A stretch of 64,000 nucleotides of DNA from Brasilonema sp. UFV-L1 (GCF_012912105.1 NZ_QMEA01000011.1:25520-89519); one strand, 5' to 3'. Counted from the first letter of the stretch, positions 54,183 to 63,917 are shown. Notes: generated by a model not told the origin, from the sequence alone. Numbers and translations are program-made.

Positions 54183-54980
54183 ATGGCAGCAAATTCTCCA
54201 AGAAAAGACCTTCACGAAGAAAATCGTTTATCGTGGAATGAAGCTACCAAGGCACATAATAGCCATAAAGGCAATCAAGCGAAGTTTTTTCGGGAGGGAG
54301 GAAGCACGCTCTTTCTAGAAGAGAAAGAACTTTTAGGAGATATGACTGGCTTGTCCTTGGTTCATCTTCAATGTAATGCTGGACAAGATTCTTTAAGTTT
54401 GGCTCGACTGGGTGCTACTGTCACTGGTGTTGATATAAGTGATGAAGCAATTGCTTTTGCTCAAAAACTTTCAGAAGAATCTGGAATTTCAGCGTCCTTT
54501 TATCGTGCAGACGTGTTTGATTGGCTGGAGGTAACAGCAAAGCGAGGCGAGCAATTTGATATTGCTTTCTCCTCTTATGGTGCAGTTTGTTGGATATCTA
54601 ATCTCAATATCTGGGCTAAGGGAATTGCAGACGTTCTCAAGCATGGTGGACGCTTTGTAGTGGTGGATTTTCATCCTGTAGCTATGATGTTTGATGTGGA
54701 TTGGAGTCACAAGTTTTCTTACTTCAGTCAAGCAAAGCCCTTAACTTGGGAAGATGGAATCAGTGATTACGTAGCTTCATCAGGTACGGCGCTAACTCCT
54801 TGGGGCTATGAAACGGGTATTGAGAATTTTCGCAATCCCTACCGTTCCCATGAGTTTCAATGGGGTATGAGTGAAATAGTCTCTGCGCTGTTGTCAGCTG
54901 GACTAACTCTGGAGGTTTTGAAGGAGTACCCTTACGCTAACGGCTGTAAGATGTTTGAACGGTTGGGTCACAACGATTGA
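54183..54980 (+). CDS. SAM-dependent methyltransferase, 3' end cut by a repeat element
   Basis: 265 residues from ATG 54183 (a TTG start at 54111 is less likely). The Rossmann SAM-binding motif is LVHLQCNAGQDSLSLARLGATVTGVDIS near residue 56. FDIAFSSYGAVCWISNL and GGRFVVVDFHPVAMMF follow as motifs II and III. After EYPYANGCKMFERL the frame meets a stop that begins at an inverted-repeat element. The expected C-terminal strand is found beyond the element at 55117-55227. The visible protein keeps the SAM-binding core but lacks the last beta strand, so activity may be reduced. Substrate unknown. Confidence 0.85.
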   Translation: MAANSPRKDLHEENRLSWNEATKAHNSHKGNQAKFFREGGSTLFLEEKELLGDMTGLSLVHLQCNAGQDSLSLARLGATVTGVDISDEAIAFAQKLSEESGISASFYRADVFDWLEVTAKRGEQFDIAFSSYGAVCWISNLNIWAKGIADVLKHGGRFVVVDFHPVAMMFDVDWSHKFSYFSQAKPLTWEDGISDYVASSGTALTPWGYETGIENFRNPYRSHEFQWGMSEIVSALLSAGLTLEVLKEYPYANGCKMFERLGHND

Positions 54981-55116
54981 AAAATCTGCCAGCCTCCGGA
55001 AAAATCGCCCATGTATAAATACTCATTTTTTTGAAAAAATCTACGTTTGGGCGATTTTTCCGCCCAGATCGTTGGCGCGCTCACCAACCAATTAGTAATG
55101 AGGCTGGCAGATTTTT
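54980..55116. mobile_element. Nested inverted-repeat element in the methyltransferase gene
   Basis: Outer arms AAAAATCTGCCAGCCTC (54980-54996) and 55100-55116 pair perfectly over 17 bp. Inner arms CGGAAAAATCGCCCA (54997-55011) and 55048-55062 pair perfectly over 15 bp. The element is 137 bp with no coding capacity. Its outer arm resembles that at 48222. Confidence 0.8.
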
Positions 55117-55227
55117 CCGGTTTTAATGAAGCGGATGCGGGAAGCACCCGGACGCCGGATGTTTCCACCTGAAGATGTGCCGAATTTGCCTTTGATGTAT
55201 GGGATTGTGGCTCGAAAAAAGTTTTAA
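55117..55227 (+). pseudogene. Detached C-terminus of the methyltransferase
   Basis: The frame reads VLMKRMREAPGRRMFPPEDV, then PNLPLMYGIVARKKF and a stop. The phrase FPPEDxPNLPLMYxIVA is the usual last strand of this methyltransferase group. It is in a different frame from 54183-54980 and has no start or ribosome-binding site of its own. Confidence 0.75.
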
Positions 55228-55414
55228 ATATCTGTATTAAAAATAGAGTGTATTAAGTGCGAGTATAGACTGTTGTATGTCGTTAGTCAGATGCAGTAAA
55301 ACGCAAGTTCTATTAACACTGAATTGTATATTGTTGAGCAGCAAATACCAACTTGACTCACGATGAAGCTTAAATTCGCTCATTCAAAATTCAAGAAAAG
55401 AATGGTATCAATCA

Positions 55415-55912
55415 ATGTTTCTCAGAACTTGGCGTTTCATGACGCTCATTTTTGTTGCGCTTTTCATGGGTTTGGAGTTTAGTCACACATTAGAACTGCC
55501 TGCCAAAATGCAGTACGATGGTCCACTGTATGTGACCCTTCAGAATACACTTTATCAATACTTTGGAGCGCCTGGTCCCGGCGCGTTGATCACACTCGGG
55601 GCGCTCCTTTTTGCAATTGTACTGTTGTTTGTTGTACGTAAACGCCGACCAGCCTTTTACTGGACGCTACTTGGCACAATCTGTCTGGCGATCGCCTTCC
55701 CTGTGGTCTTCTTCCTACTCATCGAGCCTGTGAATGTCGTGATTTCGCAGGGGACACCTGCGTCCGTACCAGCGAACTGGATGCGACTGCGGAATCAGTG
55801 GGAATACTCGCACGCAGCAAACTTCGTCCTTAGTTTGGTCGGGTTTAGTGCGCTTGTGCTCTCTATACTGTGCGAGGTTCCGGCAAATTATCCTCGCAAT
55901 CGCGTGACTTGA
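55415..55912 (+). CDS. DUF1772 (anthrone oxygenase-like) membrane protein
   Basis: The 165-residue protein has four hydrophobic segments: MTLIFVALFMGLEFSH, GALITLGALLFAIVLLFVV, TLLGTICLAIAFPVVFFLL and FVLSLVGFSALVLSIL. The phrase RLRNQWEYSHAANFVLSLVGF matches the DUF1772 signature before the last helix. Some members of this superfamily oxygenate anthrones; most are uncharacterised. It is convergent with the oxidoreductase gene at 55923. Confidence 0.85.
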   Translation: MFLRTWRFMTLIFVALFMGLEFSHTLELPAKMQYDGPLYVTLQNTLYQYFGAPGPGALITLGALLFAIVLLFVVRKRRPAFYWTLLGTICLAIAFPVVFFLLIEPVNVVISQGTPASVPANWMRLRNQWEYSHAANFVLSLVGFSALVLSILCEVPANYPRNRVT

Positions 55913-55922
55913 TGTTCCTACT

Positions 55923-57431
55923 TCACATGCTTTTCTCCAAATCTTTAACAGCCGGTCCATGAATGACCTCGCCGTCGTAGCTGAAGCGAGAACCGTGACA
56001 AGGACAATCCCAACTCTTCTCAGCACTATTCCAGTTGACAACACAAGCCAAGTGAGGACATACAGCAGAGACAGTATGTAAGGTTCCTTGTGTGTCGCGG
56101 TAAGCAGCTATCTTTTCGCCTTTGACAGTGACTAATTTTCCTTCGCCGTTAGCAACTTCAGACAGAGAGGTTGCTAGACCTTTGAGGCGATCGCCCACCC
56201 AATGAATTCCCACATCCACGTTTTCCTTGAGTGAGGTTGGAGTGACGAACGGGGTTGCACGGGTTGCGTCATAAAGTTCAGCCCAAGGATTCTTGATACC
56301 CAAAATGAGATCTGATAGCAGCATTCCGGACATTGTACCTTTTGTCATTCCCCACAGACTAAACCCAGTTGCTACATAAATGTGTTGGTTCAACGGAGTT
56401 AGTTTGCCGATGTAAGGTAGTTTGTCAAACGAAACCATGTCTTGGGTTGACCACCGGTACTCAAACGAATCAACTCCAAACTTATCACGAGCATACGCTT
56501 CCAATTTCAGATACGGCTCTTCGGTCTCAGAAACCGTGCCAACTTTATGTCCCTCACCACCAATCAGCAGCAAAAGACCATCTTGGTAGGGAGTTGTACG
56601 AATCGAGCGGTATTGCTCCCCAATTCCGATAAACATTCCTTCCGGTGCTTTTGCTCTTTCAATGCGTGCGCCAATGATGTAAGAACGCTTGGGATAAGTT
56701 TTGGCAAAGAAAAGTCCTTGATCTAGAATCGGCAGATGCGTTGCGACGATAACATCTTGCGCTCTGACTATTCCCTTGTCTGTGATCACCTGACAAGGCG
56801 ATCCCTCTTCAACTTTCTCGACTCGTGTGTTTTCAAATAGATAACTGCCGTTGTCGGGAATGCGCTTAGCCAGATGCAGCAAGTACTTGCGGACGTGAAA
56901 CTGTGCTTGGTTATCAAACTTGACAGCTCCAAAGATTGGAAATGGAAGAGTTGTTTCTCGTACAAAAGAAGCGGGAAGTCCTAGTTTAACTGCTGCTTCC
57001 ACCTCTTGTTTAATTTGCTCCAGGTTATCTTCTTTGTCTGTATAGGTATAGGCACTTTGGCGACTGAAGTCACAGTCAATTTGTTCTTCTTCGACAAACT
57101 TAGCAACCTGTTCAAGTCCCGCTTGGTTTGATTCTGCGTAGAGTCGTGCTTTCTCTTGCCCAAATTGCTTAATTAAATCTGCGTAGATTAATTGGTGCAG
57201 CGATGTGACTTTTGCCGTTGTATGACCACTTACACCTGTGACAATATGCCTCGACTCAATGACAGCAACGGTTTTGCCAGCACGTTTGAGCAGTGTAGCA
57301 GCCGTCAATCCAACAATTCCTCCACCGATGATTGCGACATCTACTGTTACTTGATTCGTCAACGATGAGAAATTGATGTTTGGGGTTGAGTCAATCCAAA
57401 AGGAGATTGGTTTTCCAGGTAAGTTAGTCAT
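55923..57431 (-). CDS. FAD-dependent oxidoreductase with C-terminal Rieske domain
   Basis: 502 residues from ATG 57431 (the frame extends to 57581 without conserved sequence). The DAO-type FAD-binding motif VDVAIIGGGIVGLTAATLLKRAG is near residue 24, and the second flavin region is YRWSTQDMVSFDKLPYIGKL. The last 75 residues form a Rieske [2Fe-2S] domain: CPHLACVVNWN (Cys, His), then WDCPCHGSRFSYDGEVIHGPA (Cys, His). Such fusions carry electrons between a flavin and an iron-sulfur centre; the substrate is unknown. Confidence 0.92.
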   Translation of the reverse strand: MTNLPGKPISFWIDSTPNINFSSLTNQVTVDVAIIGGGIVGLTAATLLKRAGKTVAVIESRHIVTGVSGHTTAKVTSLHQLIYADLIKQFGQEKARLYAESNQAGLEQVAKFVEEEQIDCDFSRQSAYTYTDKEDNLEQIKQEVEAAVKLGLPASFVRETTLPFPIFGAVKFDNQAQFHVRKYLLHLAKRIPDNGSYLFENTRVEKVEEGSPCQVITDKGIVRAQDVIVATHLPILDQGLFFAKTYPKRSYIIGARIERAKAPEGMFIGIGEQYRSIRTTPYQDGLLLLIGGEGHKVGTVSETEEPYLKLEAYARDKFGVDSFEYRWSTQDMVSFDKLPYIGKLTPLNQHIYVATGFSLWGMTKGTMSGMLLSDLILGIKNPWAELYDATRATPFVTPTSLKENVDVGIHWVGDRLKGLATSLSEVANGEGKLVTVKGEKIAAYRDTQGTLHTVSAVCPHLACVVNWNSAEKSWDCPCHGSRFSYDGEVIHGPAVKDLEKSM

Positions 57432-57673
57432 AGAGATTTTTTGGTTAGATACTGAACTAAGCTGATGTGCTTTCAAACTACACTTATTTTCGTTGAGACT
57501 GTCATGGCTAATGACAAAAGACAATCCACAAGATAAGGTCTGGAATTTCAACGCGTTACAGCTTATGAAATCAAATATCAACCCGAAAAAAATCTCTCTA
57601 TGGCTATGATTTGACTCAGAACTGGGGATTAAAACAGTTATCAGTTCACTGATAACTGATAACTGATAACTGA

Positions 57674-60600
57674 TTAAAGCACTTTACGCGCTGCCAAATA
57701 CTCGTACGTCTGCCAACGAGCATCTACCTCGGCTTGTGCTTCTTCCAACAAGCGCTTGGCAAGGGCGGGTTTGCTCTTAGTGAGCATTTTAAAGCGATTC
57801 TCTTGGTACATCGACTCGTCTACTGATTGCTTAGGCTGACGCATATCCAACTGCAAAGGATTCTTACCCTCTTTTCGTAAGTCAGGATTATACCGATACA
57901 ACAACCAACGACCTGATTCTACCAAAGCTTTTTGATGATTCATTGCCGTTGTCATGTTGATACCATGAGCAATGCAGTGGCTATAGGCAATAATGAGTGA
58001 TGGTCCGTCGTAAGCCTCTGCTTCTAGAAATGCTTTGAGGGTATGTTCATCTCGTGCGCCAAGAGCTACACTTGCTACATAAACGTGACCGTATGTCATC
58101 GCAAGAAGTCCCAAGTCTTTCTTCGCTGCTGGCTTACCACTCGCGGCAAACTTAGCAACTGCTGCTCGTGGAGTTGCTTTGGAAGACTGACCACCAGTGT
58201 TGGAATATACCTCTGTATCCATGACCAAAATATTCACGTTGCGACCGCTGGCAAGTACATGGTCGAGTCCACCAAAGTCGATGTCATATGCCCAACCGTC
58301 ACCGCCGACAATCCAAACACTTTTCCTAACTAGATAATCAGCTATTGATTTAAGATTTTGGATTTTAGATTTTAGAGTGTCACCCTGTAGAGACGTTACA
58401 TGCAACGTCTTTACATCAGCCAGCTTATCTAGCCGTTGTTTCAAGAGGGTAAGCCGTTCGCGTTGTTCGTAGATATCTGCTTCGGTTTGTTGCTGAGCAT
58501 TTAAGATAGACTGAACCAGAGTATGATCGCCTATTTGATCACTCAGTTTTTGCAGAAGTTCAGCGGCATATTCGGTGTGCTTATCCAGGGAGAGGCGGAA
58601 ACCAAAGCCGAATTCAGCGTTGTCTTCAAACAAACTATTAGACCATGCGGGACCTTTTCCTGCAGCGTTTGTTGTCCAAGGAGTTGTCGGTAGGTTTCCA
58701 CCGTAGATTGAAGAACAACCTGTAGCGTTGGCAATGATTGCGCGATCGCCAAACAATTGTGTCAGCAATTTTAAGTAAGGCGTCTCGCCACAACCAGCAC
58801 AAGCACCAGAAAATTCAAACAACGGTTCTTGCAATTGTTGTTGGCGAACCTGATTTAATTTGAGTTGTCTACGGTCAGGATTTGGCAAACTTAAGAAGAA
58901 ATTCCAGTTTTCGCGCTCTTGCTCCCGCAAAGGTAATTGCGCTTCCATATAAATTGCTTTGCGTTCTGGCAAAGATTTATTTTTGGCAGGACAAACATCT
59001 ACACAGATAGCACATCCCGTACAGTCTTCTGGGGCAACTTGAATCGTAAACTTTTGTCCCGCAAAGTCCTTATCTTTAGCGCTGACTGATTTAAAAGTTG
59101 CTGGGGCGTTAGTTAATTCACCCGCTTGATAAACCTTACTCCGAATGACACCGTGCGGACAAACGATGACACACTTACTGCATTGTACGCAGACATCAGG
59201 GTCCCAAACAGGAATTTCTTGTGCGACATTGCGTTTTTCTAATTTGGCGGTCCCTGTAGGAAAAGTTCCATCTGCTCTGAACGCACTGACGGGCAATTCA
59301 TCCCCTTCCCATACCATGATTTTGCCGAGAACTTCCCGTATAAATTCTGGCGTACTGACAGGGAGTGGCGGATGAGCAGATGGGGGAGATGAGGGAGATG
59401 GAGGAGATGGGGGAGATGAGGGAGATGGGGGAGATGAGGGAGATGGGGAAGATGAGGGAGATGAGGAAGTGATGTCCGTTAGTCGAATGTCTACTTCGAC
59501 TTTATGCAAATTTTCCAAAGTTCTGTCTACAGCTTCTAAGTTCATGCGGACAACTTCCACTCCTTTTTTGCCGTAGGTTTTTTCGATAGCTTGCTTAATT
59601 TTGGCGATCGCTTCTTCTTGTGACAAAACACCTGCTAAGGCAAAGAAACATACTTGCATTATTGTGTTAATCCGTCCTCCCATACCACTTTCACGAGCGA
59701 CTTGATTAGCATTGATGACATACAACTTAAGTTGTTTGCTAATAATTTGCTCTTGCACTTTCACTGGGAGATGTTCCCAAACAGTATCAGCATCATAAGG
59801 ACTGTTTAGCAGGAATGTTGCTCCAACAACAGCGGCCTTTAGTACATCAATGCGTTCTAGTAAAAGCCACTGATGACAACCAATAAAGTTGGCTTTGTCA
59901 ATCAGGTAAGTTGAGCGAATTGGCAATTGCCCGAAGCGCAGATGTGATACAGTCATGGAACCGGATTTCTTTGAGTCGTAAACAAAATAGCCTTGAGCGT
60001 AGTTGTCGGTTTCTTCACCAATAATCTTGATTGAGTTTTTGTTTGCCCCAACAGTACCATCGGAACCTAACCCATAGAACATTGCCCGCACAACGTTATC
60101 CGGTTCAATAGAAAAGTCGGGGTCAAATGTCAAAGAGGTGTAACTAACGTCGTCGTGAATACCGATGGTAAAGTGATTTTTTGGTTTTGCTTGAGTTAGG
60201 TTTTCAAAAACTGCTCGCACCATTGCTGGGGTAAATTCTTTCGAGGAAAGACCGTAACGACCACCGATAATTTTAGGAGGAGAAATTCTTCCACTTCCTC
60301 TTTCTCTATCTGCCCATTCTTCGTGAACAGCAGTGACGACATCTAGATATAAAGGTTCACCTGCACTACCAGGTTCTTTGGTCCTGTCCAGTACTGCTAT
60401 TGCTTTCACACTGACAGGTAGAACTTCCACAAAGCGTTTGACATCAAAAGGACGGTATAGCCTGACTTTGACAACACCAACTTTTTCTCCACGGGCGATA
60501 AGGTTATCTACCGTTTCATGCACTGTTTCACAAGCAGAACCCATGACTACGATAACTTGTTCTGCATCAGGGGCACCGTGGTATTCAAAGATGCGATAAT

Positions 60601-61369
60601 GTCGTTCTGTAAGTTCCCCAAATTGATCCATCGTTTGTTGGACAATGTTGGGACAGGCGTTGTAATACGGATTAATGCTTTCGCGGGACTGAAAGTAAAC
60701 ATCGGGGTTTTGAGCAGTTCCCCGCAAGACTGGATGATCTGGAGTTAAAGCGCGATCGCGGTGGGCAAAGACCAGCTCATCATCAATCAGCGCCTGGAGG
60801 TCACTATCTTCTAGGAGTTGAACTTTCTGAATTTCGTGAGAGGTGCGGAAGCCGTCAAAGAAGTGCATAAATGGCACTCGTATCTGAAGAGTGGCGGCTT
60901 GAGCAATAAGAGCAAAGTCGTGACTTTCCTGTACTGAAGCGGAACATAACAAGGCAAAACCAGTTGCACGCGCAGCCATTACGTCACTATGGTCGCCAAA
61001 AATTGACAGGGCGTGGGTTGCTAAAGAGCGCGCTGCAACGTGAATAACGGCACTGGTCAGCTCACCTGCTATTTTGTACAGGTTGGGAATCATCAACAGT
61101 AATCCTTGTGATGATGTGAAGGTCGTCGTCAGACTACCTGTTTGCAATGCTCCATGCACCGCAGCTGCTGCGCCGCCTTCACTCTGCATTGCTACCACTC
61201 TTGGAACAGTACCCCACAAATTGGGATGCTCTTGGGAGGACCAAGTATCTGTCCATTCACCCATTGATGATGAAGGGGTAATGGGATAAATAGCGATAAC
61301 TTCATTTAGGCGGTAAGCAACACGGGCAACAGCCTCATTTCCGTCTATTGTTGCAAAGGTTTTTTCCAT
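57674..61369 (-). CDS. nifJ: Pyruvate:ferredoxin (flavodoxin) oxidoreductase
   Basis: The 1231-residue enzyme oxidises pyruvate with CoA to acetyl-CoA and reduces ferredoxin or flavodoxin. Domain I starts IDGNEAVARVAYRLNEVIAIYPITPSS. Two [4Fe-4S] sites lie at CVQCSKCVIVCPHGVI and CTGCAICVDVCPAKN (about 700-770). The thiamine-diphosphate domain has GACAGCGETPYLKL and GGDGWAYDIDFGGLDHVL. Two low-complexity insertions are unlike the family: a Ser/Pro tract at about 633-666 from 9-bp repeats, and LKSKIQNLKS at about 988-1011 from repeats. They explain a length about 30 residues above the usual 1200. Start ATG 61369. Confidence 0.96.
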   Translation of the reverse strand: MEKTFATIDGNEAVARVAYRLNEVIAIYPITPSSSMGEWTDTWSSQEHPNLWGTVPRVVAMQSEGGAAAAVHGALQTGSLTTTFTSSQGLLLMIPNLYKIAGELTSAVIHVAARSLATHALSIFGDHSDVMAARATGFALLCSASVQESHDFALIAQAATLQIRVPFMHFFDGFRTSHEIQKVQLLEDSDLQALIDDELVFAHRDRALTPDHPVLRGTAQNPDVYFQSRESINPYYNACPNIVQQTMDQFGELTERHYRIFEYHGAPDAEQVIVVMGSACETVHETVDNLIARGEKVGVVKVRLYRPFDVKRFVEVLPVSVKAIAVLDRTKEPGSAGEPLYLDVVTAVHEEWADRERGSGRISPPKIIGGRYGLSSKEFTPAMVRAVFENLTQAKPKNHFTIGIHDDVSYTSLTFDPDFSIEPDNVVRAMFYGLGSDGTVGANKNSIKIIGEETDNYAQGYFVYDSKKSGSMTVSHLRFGQLPIRSTYLIDKANFIGCHQWLLLERIDVLKAAVVGATFLLNSPYDADTVWEHLPVKVQEQIISKQLKLYVINANQVARESGMGGRINTIMQVCFFALAGVLSQEEAIAKIKQAIEKTYGKKGVEVVRMNLEAVDRTLENLHKVEVDIRLTDITSSSPSSSPSPSSPPSPSSPPSPPSPSSPPSAHPPLPVSTPEFIREVLGKIMVWEGDELPVSAFRADGTFPTGTAKLEKRNVAQEIPVWDPDVCVQCSKCVIVCPHGVIRSKVYQAGELTNAPATFKSVSAKDKDFAGQKFTIQVAPEDCTGCAICVDVCPAKNKSLPERKAIYMEAQLPLREQERENWNFFLSLPNPDRRQLKLNQVRQQQLQEPLFEFSGACAGCGETPYLKLLTQLFGDRAIIANATGCSSIYGGNLPTTPWTTNAAGKGPAWSNSLFEDNAEFGFGFRLSLDKHTEYAAELLQKLSDQIGDHTLVQSILNAQQQTEADIYEQRERLTLLKQRLDKLADVKTLHVTSLQGDTLKSKIQNLKSIADYLVRKSVWIVGGDGWAYDIDFGGLDHVLASGRNVNILVMDTEVYSNTGGQSSKATPRAAVAKFAASGKPAAKKDLGLLAMTYGHVYVASVALGARDEHTLKAFLEAEAYDGPSLIIAYSHCIAHGINMTTAMNHQKALVESGRWLLYRYNPDLRKEGKNPLQLDMRQPKQSVDESMYQENRFKMLTKSKPALAKRLLEEAQAEVDARWQTYEYLAARKVL
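58345..58412. repeat. Two dispersed repeats inside nifJ
   Basis: A heptamer-like run (TTTTGGATTTTAGATTTTAG, about 58350-58373) is followed by a palindromic element GTAGAGACGTTACATGCAACGTCTTTAC (58388-58415, written here as arms GTAGAGACGTT and AACGTCTTTAC). Together they encode about 20 extra residues before the thiamine domain. Confidence 0.7.
59378..59476. repeat. 9-bp tandem repeat inside nifJ
   Basis: About eleven copies of GGGGGAGAT/GAGGGAGAT stand head to tail. On the coding strand they read as SPP/SSP triplets, giving a 30-residue Ser/Pro linker before the ferredoxin domain. Confidence 0.9.
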
Positions 61370-62040
61370 GATTTCTCCTGTTTAATGACCGCATGCCAGT
61401 ATGGGTATGCGGTCATCTGTTACTACCTAGTGATGCAAGTTTCGTTTTCTTCCCTGATGAGCAACTAGCACTACAGGCTATGAGCGGCGATCATCTCAAA
61501 ATGGATGTCATCCACTTGTAAGATACGTTGGTAGCGATTATATTTTGGCTCACTTAATCGAAACGTAATGAATTTAAAATAATTCATTGGAGACAAAATA
61601 TACTGTGTATTTGCTACCAGTTAAGCAACTTTTTACATCAGTATTTTTTTCATCCTAGGTTATCTCATCGACTAGCTATGTTTAGCTCTTCTTTTGAAGA
61701 AGAACTCATCTTGCTTTTTTAGTATCTCATCATATTTTTTATATATATTCATGTTAATTACTGATGTACTCAAACAAAAAAGCCTTTATTTTATAAGGCT
61801 CTCAGTCAAAAAAATATTTTTATTGGGGTATGGGTTCGAGAATTAGCTCAGCACTTTTATTTAGCAATGTGGAGCATAATTAACAATATAAAAACCGTAT
61901 CATATAAACATTCTGATTAAAAAAGAATTAGAGAAAATATTTCAATTAAAAATATACCTAACGCTCAAATTCAAAATCGCAACGCTAAGCCCTTTGGGCA
62001 CGCTACAAAGAATGCGATTTTGAATTCCAAGACAGCGGTA
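61370..62040. other. Intergenic with terminator and repeat hairpin
   Basis: It contains the nifJ upstream region, the terminator at 61774-61800, and an inverted pair AATTCAAAATCGCA (61968-61981) / TGCGATTTTGAATT (62013-62026) framing a small GC-rich insert (ACGCTAAGCCC). No gene was seen. Confidence 0.55.
61774..61800 (-). terminator. Intrinsic terminator on the minus strand
   Basis: On the minus strand AGCCTT-ATAAAATA-AAGGCT is followed by TTTTTTGTTTG. It lies 240 bp after the stop of the phosphatase gene and before nifJ, and separates their transcripts. Confidence 0.75.
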
Positions 62041-63624
62041 CTAGATTTGTTCAGCACCTGGTCGCCCATTTTGAACAACAAACGAACCGAGAGTGCTGAC
62101 ACTTGCATTCGGTTCACGGATGGTGGAAACAATGCGGTAGTCACTTTGCCAAGTATTTTGTGTCAGATGACAACGCACATACCCTCGGTTTTTAGCGTCG
62201 AAGAATTTCGTATGAGGATTGGCGCTTAGAGCTGCGACGACGGGGGGAATAAAGGTTTCAGGGAAGTCTGAGGAAATTGAAGTACCTACGAACTCTGTAG
62301 CAACAGTAGGTGAGTTTGGGTCGTTGAAGTCAGTTTTCAGGTCGTGTACCCAACTCGAATGAATGTCACCAGTAATCACAACTGGATTGCTGGGTTGCTG
62401 TTGTTGTACAAATTTCAATAGGCGATTGCGTGCAGCTACATAACCATCCCACTGATCCAAATTGAAAAGTTCTTGGTCTGGACGGGCATCAAAGTCATAT
62501 TGTGCGATCATAGTTTGCTGAGCGATAACATTCCAACGAGCTTGGGATTTACTCAAACCTCGGAATAACCACTGTTCTTGTTTTGTGCCAGTCATCGTCG
62601 CATTTGAATCAAAAGCTTGCGAGCAACGGGGTTTTAAGCCGTCATCGCAAGGTTGGTCGGTGCGGTACTGACGGGTATCTAGCACGTTAAACTCAGCTAT
62701 ATTCCCGAAGGTGAAACGCCGATAGAGCTGTAAATCAGAACCACGAGGCAGCGATAATCGACGTAGGGGCATATGTTCGTAGTAAGCTTGGTAAGCGTTG
62801 GCACGACGAGTCACAAACTCTTGTTGACTTTGATTTTCTTCTGGAATCAAACCAGCATAGTTATTTTCGACTTCATGATCGTCCCAAGTGACTATCCAGG
62901 GAAAAGCTGCATGAGCCGCTTGCAGGTTGGAATCAGTTTTGTAAAGGGCATGACGATTGCGGTAGTCAGCAAGAGTGACGATTTCAGGACTATTGTGTTG
63001 ACGTGGACCTCCAGATTGTGGTCCATACTCATAAATGTAGTCACCCAAGTGAACGACTAAATCTAGATCCTCTTTCGCCAAGCCTTGGTAAGCTGTGTAA
63101 TAACCGTTTTGCCAATCCTGACAGTTGACAAAGCCAAAGCGGAATTGAGCGACACGGGTATCGCGTGCTGGTGCTGTACGGGTGCGCCCGATGTTACTCA
63201 CTTCATTACCTGCTTTGAACTGATACCAATACCAACGTTCAGGTTGCAACCCACCGACTTCTACATGGACAGAGTGTGCAAATTCGGGAGTGGCGATCGC
63301 CGTACCTCGTTGCACAACATTTTTCATGTTTTCATCCAAAGCAACTTGCCACTGCACTGGAACGTTCACAGACGGCATCCCACCACCATTTAACGGTTCT
63401 GGAGCCAGCCGCGTCCATAGTACGACACTATCTGGTAAGGGGTCACCTGAAGCAATACCGAGACTGAAGGGATAAGCAGAAAAACTGGGCTGTGCAATCG
63501 CTCTTGTGTGAGTCCATTGACTAGCAATGATACTTCCAGTCACACCAAAAGCACCAATGAGAAAGCCCCGTCGCTTGTATTTAGTAGATAGTAAGCGAGC
63601 AAACTGAAAACGCTCCATATGCAT
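62041..63624 (-). CDS. PhoD-type alkaline phosphatase, Tat-exported
   Basis: The 527-residue precursor has a twin-arginine signal (KYKRRGFLIGAFGVTGSIIAS, about 15-35). The PhoD metal-dependent phosphatase domain follows: SGDPLPDSVVLWTRL, FRFGFVNCQDWQNG, DLVVHLGDYIYEYG, WDDHEVENNY and NPVVITGDIHSSWV. These carry the Asp/Asn/His ligands of the calcium-iron site. The enzyme releases phosphate from phosphodiesters and monoesters outside the cytoplasm. A predicted Pho box is 75-105 bp upstream (63699-63728). Two starts are possible (M at 63624 or two codons later). Confidence 0.95.
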   Translation of the reverse strand: MHMERFQFARLLSTKYKRRGFLIGAFGVTGSIIASQWTHTRAIAQPSFSAYPFSLGIASGDPLPDSVVLWTRLAPEPLNGGGMPSVNVPVQWQVALDENMKNVVQRGTAIATPEFAHSVHVEVGGLQPERWYWYQFKAGNEVSNIGRTRTAPARDTRVAQFRFGFVNCQDWQNGYYTAYQGLAKEDLDLVVHLGDYIYEYGPQSGGPRQHNSPEIVTLADYRNRHALYKTDSNLQAAHAAFPWIVTWDDHEVENNYAGLIPEENQSQQEFVTRRANAYQAYYEHMPLRRLSLPRGSDLQLYRRFTFGNIAEFNVLDTRQYRTDQPCDDGLKPRCSQAFDSNATMTGTKQEQWLFRGLSKSQARWNVIAQQTMIAQYDFDARPDQELFNLDQWDGYVAARNRLLKFVQQQQPSNPVVITGDIHSSWVHDLKTDFNDPNSPTVATEFVGTSISSDFPETFIPPVVAALSANPHTKFFDAKNRGYVRCHLTQNTWQSDYRIVSTIREPNASVSTLGSFVVQNGRPGAEQI

Positions 63625-63698
63625 CCTTGTTGGAAATTTTTAAAATAGGGGAGAAAGCAAAAGCTGAATTATAATCAACTTAATGTCGCAACATTAAC

Positions 63699-63728
63699 AT
63701 ATCAACTGAGTATTAACTAGGTATTAAG
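63699..63728 (-). promoter_or_regulatory. Predicted Pho box upstream of phoD
   Basis: Read on the minus strand there are three 8-mers with exactly 11-bp spacing: CTTAATAC, GTTAATAC and GTTGATAT, separated by CTA and TCA. This is the architecture of cyanobacterial PhoB sites (repeats close to CTTAACCT with 3-bp gaps), and it sits before a phosphatase gene. Confidence 0.65.
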
Positions 63729-63917
63729 AGCTTGTTAATGTTGAGATAAATATCAAGCTCATGAACTACCCAGACCCACCTTCGGTGAGAGATTGGTAAT
63801 TCTCTACTCGCCCTACTCCCTGAAGAAATTGCAACGACTAGCGGTTACGCATGTGTTATTAGTAACTAAAATTGTCTGCGTGGGCAGTTTGACCGACATG
63901 TTAGCGCAGCGTCTTTA

